Part shown: positions 56,589 through 64,000 of the stretch, one piece after another
Layout: each line of letters starts with the position of its first letter
Numbering within the stretch: the first letter of the stretch is position 1
From: Sclerotiophoma versabilis
Taxonomy: Eukaryota; Ascomycota; Dothideomycetes; Pleosporales; Didymellaceae
Direction of reading: 5' to 3'
Assembly (NCBI GenBank): GCA_012274445.1
Contig: JAAROD010000015.1
Span: 434,001 to 498,000, forward strand
DNA length: 64,000 bases
Notes under the pieces: model-generated
What the model was told of the DNA's origin: nothing
Database searches by the model: none
What the model saw: only the letters and a program-made list of their open reading frames with translations
Translations under genes and position numbers: made by a program

Positions 56589-58106
56589 CGCAACTCAAGA
56601 ACTGAGTTGATGAAAGTGAGAATATACAACAGCATGAGGTTCGAGAGATAGGAGAGAAAAGCAGGCTTCTTCTGTGGCAGCAAAGAGGCAGTTGAATCGT
56701 CACCAGCTTATTCGCGAACGCCACGGACAAGGTGTCTCGTCTGCACCTTCCCGCCGTGAGACCCTTAGCCGTCTTAGACCGGAAGGTGCAACCTCGAGCG
56801 AGCAAGAAAAGCCGGCTATGGGCCGGCATCCACGATCAGACCTGGAGGCTGTCAGTGGATCCAAAGCCATCGTTGAAGGCTAGGAGATTTCAGTGTAGTG
56901 TCCCCGTCAACTTCAATGTCGTCAAAAATCCACAAGAACCACCGAAGCCCCCTGTTGTAGTGAACATTGTCGCCTCGATGGCTTTGCGCACCTCCAATTT
57001 GGGGCTGTTGGCGCTAACCGTGACAGAAAAGATGGCACTTCCACGCGAGCGGCTCCGGGAAGACAGTTCATCGAACCATCGTGGTCCTTCATTCCTGACA
57101 CTCACACATCGTTCATCAGTATCCATCGCCAGATTCATCAAACGGCATCTGATCACTGCATCGCAGCCAGCATCAGTTGCCACATGTCACATTTGTTGGC
57201 TGCAACCGCAGGCTTCTGACTGCAATCGCGCTCTTCGCCAATCACCAATGGGCCGGCTGGCTCCATTCAATGTTCGTCCCGTGACGAATGGGCTGATGTT
57301 CATTGAGCCGCGCAATCGCTCAGCGCAGAAGGTAGGTGTGCTACCGCACCATGAAAACTAGCTATCAACGGCATTGCAATCGTGGCTGAAGAGGCTTCTG
57401 CGGTCGCCCCTGAAGCAAGTGTCTTGCCAGCCAGGAGGTCGCCAGCTGTCTCACTGTTCTGCTGACCAGGAGAAGCTGTCGCAAAAGTCGGCGCGCTGCG
57501 TTGCACTAACCCTCGCAGATGCTTACCGCCAGCTCGAGTGTGTGAGTGCGCGACTAGGAGCAGGCTTGTTGCGCTCTAGAGAGCAAATTTCGCAGCATTG
57601 AATCATGACGGCCGCGGTTCATTGGGCACCGCTGAAATCCTCAATGCAAGACTCGGCATTGGCCAGAGCTCGAAGCTATCCTACCCTGACAGCTGAAGCT
57701 TTGAGCTGAGTGGGCGGCGACATGGAGCAGAGCTTTCCTTGATAGTAGCAGCTCAATCACAGCTTTACTCTTTCGCCTACTATTCTCTTCTACTTGCAGT
57801 CGCATGTCTGAAGTTCGGCAGTTTCACTAGTCCTAGGTACAGCTCTCAGCAGACGTCAAAGACACCGGATCAGGAAACGCTCTACCCCGCTACCACTTCT
57901 TTCACCCTCGACCAGCATTTGCTCCGGAGCTTGGTGTGCCGAACAACTCCAGCTGTTCACCTGCTGCGACACGTTCTCGAGCTCAAACACAGCCTCACCC
58001 AGGCGTTGCAGAGCTCCGCAAGTGCCATTGACGCCCACCACCCCACCCAGTGCGTTCGCCTTCACCTTGGGCTCATCCCGCACGCTTGCACAGACACGGC
58101 GGATAG
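56589..58106. other. Intergenic 1.5 kb between divergent genes
   Basis: The promoter side of the MBL-fold protein and long leader of the zinc-module gene. A 209-codon plus-strand frame at 56732-57361 is open, but it has no motif and a random composition. No gene is called. Confidence 0.45.
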
Positions 58107-59699
58107 ATGCTGGCCATGCCGCCGCGAGCTTCGCTCACTGGATCCTTCTCGGTTTCAGACGAGAACAACGTTGTCGTCTGTCCGCTGCGCAACCATGACA
58201 ACTCGGCCTGCCGGAAGCGCTGCACTGGGGTGAGTCCTCCTCGAGCCGTCCACTGAAGTTGGAGCTGCTGCATCCACGTCATGGCGAGCTCCGCCACTGC
58301 TCACCCAGACCTTGAATAACACGCCATGCTGCACAGGAGAAGCGTTATCGCTCCATGCAGGAGCACATTCGCCGCGCCCACCCCGAGCATTACATTTCGA
58401 AGCTCCCTGCCACCGAGGAGAGCTTCACGTTGATGGTCAACACCCCACCACAAGAGCGCCCGCCCCCGCCTCCCCATCCCGCAACTTCAGCAGCAGGCCC
58501 ACAAGGTTGGTGCCCTCGTCTCCCCACCAGCAGCGGAGACTGACACATTGGCAAGGCTTCGGTGCAGGCGACCTGAGCGCCTTCTACAACGACGACTACA
58601 GCTCGAGTGACCCGCGCACTTCAGACGAGCTGCTGCGCAGAGGGTCGCTCCTGCCTGCTGCTACCGCTGCAGCCGCCCTTGCTTCGTTGCACAATCACCG
58701 CCCAGAGTTCGAGTGGGACTCTGACCCGGTAAGTAGCCGTGTTGCAGTTCCCTGCAGCTTCCCTGTCCGAGTTGGCATGCTGACGCTGCTGTCGTGATCA
58801 GGACGCAATATCAGAGCCAGACTCAAAAAGCTACAGACCTCGTGCTCGTTTCGCTCCCATTGCCCTCGAGCAGCACATCACCGCCGAAGAACCTTACTAC
58901 ACCTCCACGTCCATCAACCGTGAGCTGTTGCCTTCTTCGCTGGCACGCTCACCGCCAGGTCGCTCCTCTACGCTACCGCCAGCTCCTCGATCCAGACCCC
59001 GTAAGCCGTCGGTGGGACAGAATGCTCGCAGAGGCAAGCATGAGCGGCAAAAGTCTAAGGACCATACCCGTAGGATGAGCTATGATAGGAAAGCGTACTC
59101 TGCTGAGCCTCAAACAGCTGCAGCCATCCTTGGTAAGCGATGGGAAGACCTCATTGACGCTGCTGCATCAGCCACCGAGGAAGACAGTCGAGATCTCACT
59201 CCTGTACGTACACCAGCTTTCGCTGTAGTTGCGGAGCTAACTGTGGAAGGTGCCGCAATCGCCGTTCATGTCACCGCACATGATGGATAACCGAAAATCG
59301 TTGCCGCCATTTGCAGCGTCGCAACTACAGTCCTACACAGCATCGCCGCTGGTCAATTCTTTGACGCCACCGCCAGCAGACATGTCAGAGCTGCAACCTT
59401 TCCCTTCAGTCGAATCGTCCATTGAATCTGCCCTTTCTGGCCAAAACTTCCACATTCCCTCTCAGGGGCTCTCCGACTCGTCTCCTACCTATCCTTACCC
59501 CGTCCAGATCTATTGTGCTGCCTGCCGCAAGCTTTCGAATCTCAGAGACAGCTACGCATGCTCCGAATGCATCTGCGGTTTGTGCCAAGAATGCGTTGAT
59601 GTTCTTGTTAGCGAACACACTCGCGGTAGAGCACCACGGTGTCCACGATGCAATGCCATCGGTGGCAAGTTCAAGCCTTTCCAACTGGACATCAGATAA
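58107..59699 (+). CDS. Fungal protein with N-terminal C2H2-like and C-terminal RING-like zinc modules
   Basis: Exons 58107-58229, 58337-58505, 58556-58728, 58802-59203 and 59250-59699 give 438 residues; introns are 107, 50, 73 and 46 nt. The N-terminal module has C25, C35, C39, H51 and H56 in CPLRNHDNSACRKRC and RYRSMQEHIRRAHPEHY, with an intron inside it. LPATEESFTLMVNTPP follows, then a disordered, Pro/Ser-rich middle. The C-terminal module (about 378-425) carries CAAC, CSEC, CQEC, H and CPRC pairs, giving a RING-like cross-brace, and ends FKPFQLDIR. This two-module layout occurs in filamentous-fungal proteins described as RING zinc-finger-like; their biochemical role is not known to me. 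DNA binding or ubiquitin transfer are both possible. The exon 2 donor is a weaker GTTGGT. Confidence 0.85.
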
Positions 59700-62299
59700 T
59701 TTCTCTCTTCGTTTACGATCTTTTTACGCATGACTTTGTCTACGGCGTTATGAGTTTATGACACAGTCCCATCACGGGCGGCTCCTTGATACATGGCTAC
59801 TACGCATCACTAGCACAGCAGACCAAAATGGCGTCTTTGGGATATGATCTGGGTTTTGCATAGACTATAGGTTAACATTAGGGTTGGCGTTCTGATTTTG
59901 GCGTTTACAAGGTTGCCTCGGTGGCGCCTATAGCTGTCTGGGTACAAGCTACGCATCGATAGACGCTCATTGCAATGAAGTGGTTCTGACTGCATGCTTC
60001 GGCATAGCAATTCTCAAAACTCTGCAAGCCCACACCTTCTATATTTATGATGTCGAGGAACAGACTTGGTGGAGTTTGGCATAGCCTGCAAGGCAGCCTA
60101 CGCACGAAACGACTCTTATGACAATGGTTCAAGGAGACAGCAGATGACTGTCGTATGTGCCAATAAACACAAGATGCACTATCCGGTGGAGCATCTTGCC
60201 TCTCTTGCCCTGGAGTCCTAGCCTAAAAGCAGACCTTGAAGGCCCATCAAAAAAAAAGCCAACAATATCGGAGCAGATCCTTGTAGAGCAACACTGCTAG
60301 AGGTGTTTTTAGCATGCAGGGGCAGAACTCTGTAATTAAGAAAACCTTATAGAAGTTGGTGCTGTCGCTGAAGGCCTTCAGGGTCTATGAGCAGCTTTCA
60401 TGGAGATATGAGTACCTGCCGTGCCTGCCTCCTCGGCGGACCTTGCCCACCAGCAGATGAAAAGGGATATAAACCCCCGCTCTATGGAAGATCCTCAGTG
60501 CTAATACGCAGTCTTTTGGTGGTCCAGCAGATCTTCTGATGTCTGCAGTGATCTCTGCAGTGATCTCTGCTTCTTGCAGCTGGCTTCGGCGTGTACTCCG
60601 TACCAATAAAGTTCCCCAAAATAGACAGAACCGCCATACAGATAGTGCTGTCCCAAACATGACAGATGACTTTCAAACCCGAGAACAGGTCGATGCTGTT
60701 TATACGAGCTGCAATAGATATCAACAAACATGACCTCTTCGTGACAGCACCATAGTTACCCGTGGAGCTTCAACCCTCAATCTCGTTAGACTGCGGTAGT
60801 ATAGCTCTTCCGTGGGGCTTGCTGGCAGCGCCATCTACCAAACTGCACACAGCGGTCTGTCTGGGACCGGTAGGTTCTATGACGGCGTCGAAGCTGGAAA
60901 CGAATATGCGACGAAAGGAACCATTGTCCACACTCCGTCTGCAGCTGTCAGTGTCTCACGAAACCGTCTCACGGAGGCTTTCTATCCGTTGAGAACCCGG
61001 AGACAAAGGCATTCAGGAGAACTTGTTCAGGGTCTGACACAACATGCAGGTGGTGCACTTGTGTGGGCCTCGCATCCTCCACCATAGACAACACGGTAAA
61101 GTCCCGTAGCCTTTGTCCGATACCCGAGGTTCTAGAAGTCCAGGCACAGGCACACAGTCTGTGCCGGCACGGACATGTGAATTGCGAGATTGCATCTGCA
61201 GGATAAGATTTCTTTTTTAAAGCTTCTTCGCTGCAGGGGCAACGACCGTCGCAATCCTAAGTGGGGAGCATCATGACTTGTCGCCGATGAAGACGAGCTC
61301 TGGTTGCTCATCGGCGCGCGATGGCTGCGCTTTGGCACACACCGTAGATGCCCGGTGGGAATAGTTTGGCGGACACGAGCGTTAGGACGGTTCGGGTCCC
61401 AGGGTTCAACGTGCTCTAAGGGGCGGGCGACCAATTAGTCGTATTAATTGATGTCGGTAGAAGACGAATAATATCGTTGACTCCCTCCTCCTCGGAGCGT
61501 CGTGATGATGCTTGGCGGTGACAGGCGTGTTAGTAAGGTAGATCGCTGCTGAACGGTTCTAGAGGTGAATCAGAGGCATGACGCGCATACGATTGATCGC
61601 TGCACATGCAGGAAAGCTGCAAGACATCGCATGACCCCCATTTCGCTGTTCATTTTGTCCGCGAGACCTCAGCCACTATGCGGGAAAGGCCAATGAGAGG
61701 GGGGTGCTGGGTATTTGGCTGCCTCGTAGACCAATGCGGAAAGCAATGCTGCAAAGAAAGGTCATACAGCAACGAGCGGTGAATGTATTGCTAATGTCTA
61801 GCAGCCGTCGCTACCCCGCCACCGTCACATCTCCTATCCCGAAGCGAGCATCTGTTCCTGTCCAAGTGTCCTTTCTGGGTAGACTATTTCTCGGGTCGGG
61901 CGTCTCGGCCAACAGGAGTCAGTTATTTGGTGCATTAGGTAGAAAAATTGGGGCGACACGTCTGGCGTCTTTGACGTGCCTGGCGCAGGCAAGGATACAA
62001 GGGCGGCGAGCCTGTCGCGAGCAACGTTGGAGATCGGCGGCTAGGTCAGGGTCGCCCTGCGGTCTGGATGTTCTACACGGGGGGAACGTGGTTTGGACTA
62101 CTGCGGGTACTTTATTGGGTTCGATCAATGCGGGAAAGTATGTCGGTGTGAGTGTCTTTGTATATAGCTGGAAGGAGGTGTCGTGTGTCACTGCTCTCTT
62201 TTCTTTTGTTCCAACGTTTACTCGAGTTTATACCAACGTTTCCAACTGTTACACACAACAACGTTCGCTACATGCCAACATCAGTAATCAACTATCAAC
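59700..62299. other. Gene-poor 2.6 kb stretch
   Basis: No supported gene. A GGGATATAAACC sequence near 60,466-60,477 resembles a TATA box, but no good frame follows. Two 12-bp copies of TCTGCAGTGATC lie at 60542-60565. No transposon ends or transposase motifs were seen. Confidence 0.45.
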
Positions 62300-62557
62300 A
62301 TGGCTATCCTACGCACTCTCACGACTAAGATCAAGACCAAGATGTCGCCCTCGTCATCACCCACTACGTCACCAACCTCACCACAGGTCTCTTCCTTCGA
62401 AAGGGTCAGTGGCCGCAAAGACTTCAGCTTGCAGCGCCCCGAGACACAAGCACGGATGGACTCCTTCATCGAGGACGATGATGTCTATGAGACACCTAAG
62501 GAGACAGAGAAGAAGGACAGGAGGGTCAGCCGCTTCCGTGAGGAGCTCTTCGAATGA
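62300..62557 (+). CDS. Short disordered protein of unknown function
   Basis: An 85-residue frame from an ATG at 62300. The first half is Ser/Thr/Pro rich (PSSSPTTSPTSPQVSS), and the second half is charged with a possible conserved core (FSLQRPETQARMDSFIEDDDVYETP) and a basic end (RRVSRFREELFE). There are no Cys, no signal peptide and no membrane helix. Composition is protein-like and the stop lies 93 bp from the stop of the converging Grh1 gene, which fits a compact real gene. I do not recognise a family. SP/TP sites suggest phosphorylation, which is inference. Confidence 0.55.
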   Translation: MAILRTLTTKIKTKMSPSSSPTTSPTSPQVSSFERVSGRKDFSLQRPETQARMDSFIEDDDVYETPKETEKKDRRVSRFREELFE

Positions 62558-62650
62558 TTGTGTGTGCCTGAACAAGGTCAAGGGTATGTCCTTCAACCTT
62601 CTATTGAGATGGTCAAAGCTAACGATGCTATAGTCAACAACCGATGCACA

Positions 62651-63988
62651 TCATGCTTCTTCTACTCCTGCCTCAGCGGCTGGCGCCCCAGGCTCACCCT
62701 GCACAGGCGTGCCGCTCTTGGGCGGTCCACGAGGTGGTCCACCAGCCTTTGGTGGGGGAGGCACACCGCCTTTGCCTTTGGGCGTGTAATCGTCCTCCTT
62801 GCTTTTCTGCTCGCCTTCTTTGAAGTAGTCATCCAATCCACCGCCCCCAGGTGTGGCGACATGTGCCCGCTGCTTGCGCTTTGGCGGTGCCGTTCCTTGC
62901 GGTGGTGGAGACTTCGCTGGCACGGCAATGTTCGCTGGCACAAAAAGCTCGGATCCACTGCCGGCGCCTTGACCGGAAGGAACATCAGAGATCAGAGGCC
63001 GCTTCTCGTCGAAAGACGTGGGTGCGCTGTTCGCAGAGAACAAGGTTTCTCCTGGCGCTACCGGTGGCTCTTCTAGAGATGCAGGAATGCGATGAAGAGC
63101 CCCGAAGCCAAGCACGCAGCCCAACGCCCCTTCACCGCCCCAACTGCGCGTTGGTGTGATAGTGACCGGACGCGTGACATTGTACTCGTGGTTATACACA
63201 AGAAGTCGGAGTGGACGGTTCATGAACTACACCCACGTTAGTCGTAAAATCATCAAGATTGAGACAAGATCCTCGTACATCTTCAACAAGTTCACCCAGT
63301 CCTGACTCGCCACGGACCAGACCTTCGGGGCTACCAATGACGTAGTCTCCGTATGGTAGCAATCCCGCAGTGTCTGCAGGAGAGTTGGGAGCCACGTCAA
63401 GGATATGCCAGACATCCTCTGCGATGGCAAGAGGTGACCATTGCAGTGAAACACCGAGTGTTGGCTTTTCAGCCGGGATACTTATGTAAACTTCGCGAAT
63501 CACTTGGCCCTGATGAGCAAGTCAGCTTCTTATGCAGATAGATAATCCAACATCAAATGAAACATGTCTACGATGAAAACGAAGTATGATTCCAAGAAGA
63601 GAATGCAGGGATGAGACTCGTTTGCGCAACACCTGACATTTGACTTTGGGAGAGACACAACGCTGCTTACCTTTGCACTGAAAACACCCACACTGATTGT
63701 GTTGCCCGCACAGTTGCGCACCTCTGTTGCAAATAGCCCCGGGTCAGGGTTGTCCTATACTCCTTGTCAATTCCGTCAATTCTGGTATTCCTTCTCTTGC
63801 ACACTCACGATCGTCCTGCCATTGATTCCAATAATGAAGTCGAACCATGGCTCCAGAGGAACCTCCTGATTCGCGTTTCTTAAGACCTGGAAGCCATATG
63901 CGCCGCCAACACCTGATTGTTGCTGGTCTTGCGGGGCAGCATCGAGTCGAGAGATGAAGCGATTAAGGGCTCCGAACATTGTAGACAT
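62651..63988 (-). CDS. GRH1: Golgi reassembly-stacking protein Grh1 (GRASP55/65 type)
   Basis: Exons 63988-63809, 63754-63671, 63509-63279 and 63226-62651 give 356 residues; introns are 54, 161 and 52 nt. Two GRASP PDZ-like domains cover about 15-220: YGFQVLRNANQEVPLEPWFDFIIGING and VREVYISIP-like strands in the first, HILDVAPNSPADTAGL, GDYVIGSP and RPLRLLVYNHEYNVTR in the second. The C-terminal third is Pro/Gly rich and disordered (PPPKAGGPPRGPPKSG). The protein tethers early secretory membranes and, in fungi, is also involved in unconventional secretion. There is no Gly at position 2 for myristoylation. The N-terminus MSTMFGALNRFISRLDA looks like an amphipathic helix, as in yeast Grh1. Either Met1 or Met4 could start the protein. 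Confidence 0.95.
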
Positions 63989-64000
63989 GATGCGTGGAGC

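Noticed and set aside
56732..57361. 209-codon open frame on the plus strand
   Set aside because: It has no recognisable motif and random composition, and it lies in the shared upstream region of two genes.
61704..62633. 309-codon open frame on the plus strand
   Set aside because: It runs through the short gene at 62300 in another frame, is Arg/Ser-rich and has no family motif.

Overview
The window is nuclear DNA of a filamentous ascomycete (Pezizomycotina). Most genes carry introns of about 46-57 nt with GT..AG ends and CTAAC or CTGAC-type branch sites. The content is fungus-specific: NoxB-type NADPH oxidase, a Swi1 ARID protein, fungal rhodopsin-domain protein, PhiA-like wall protein, steryl-beta-glucosidase-type GH5. 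A Dothideomycete is plausible, but the genus cannot be fixed from sequence alone. I see no rRNA, convincing tRNA, CRISPR or intact transposon. Exon joins below were placed by eye from splice signals, and every spliced frame closes to a multiple of three.

Left part (1-31 kb): a ThuA-like protein cut by the window edge; a 1228-residue RNA end-processing fusion (2H phosphoesterase, EEP nuclease, poly(A)-polymerase-like nucleotidyltransferase, MJ1316 domain); a membrane-anchored methyltransferase; a molybdate-transporter-type MFS protein; a secreted FAD-linked oxidase divergent from a rhodopsin-domain protein with two micro-exons; NoxB; an SDR; a 70-residue membrane protein; Emg1/Nep1; a glyoxalase-fold (VOC) domain joined to a long Ser-rich tail; eIF3k; and a 2-oxoglutarate oxygenase. 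Long gene-poor stretches separate several of these.

Right part (31-64 kb): mostly conserved cell machinery. It holds an exportin-5/Msn5 karyopherin, a GH5 steryl-beta-glucosidase-like enzyme divergent from an ER DnaJ-TPR co-chaperone, a PhiA-like secreted protein, Swi1, proteasome ATPase Rpt3, phosphatidylinositol-4-phosphate 5-kinase (Mss4), a four-helix membrane protein, a degenerate metallo-beta-lactamase-fold protein, a two-zinc-module protein, a short disordered protein and the Golgi protein Grh1/GRASP.

The genes do not form one pathway or an evident secondary-metabolite cluster. The most striking item is the RNA end-processing fusion at 566-4349, which holds three apparently intact catalytic domains plus an RNA-end recognition domain in one chain. 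Secondary points of interest are the VOC/glycine-zipper/Ser-rich fusion, the degenerate MBL-fold protein, the Pro-Thr-Pro-Pro-Lys repeats in the lipid kinase tail, a perfect 6 x 20-bp tandem repeat and a dense microsatellite block.
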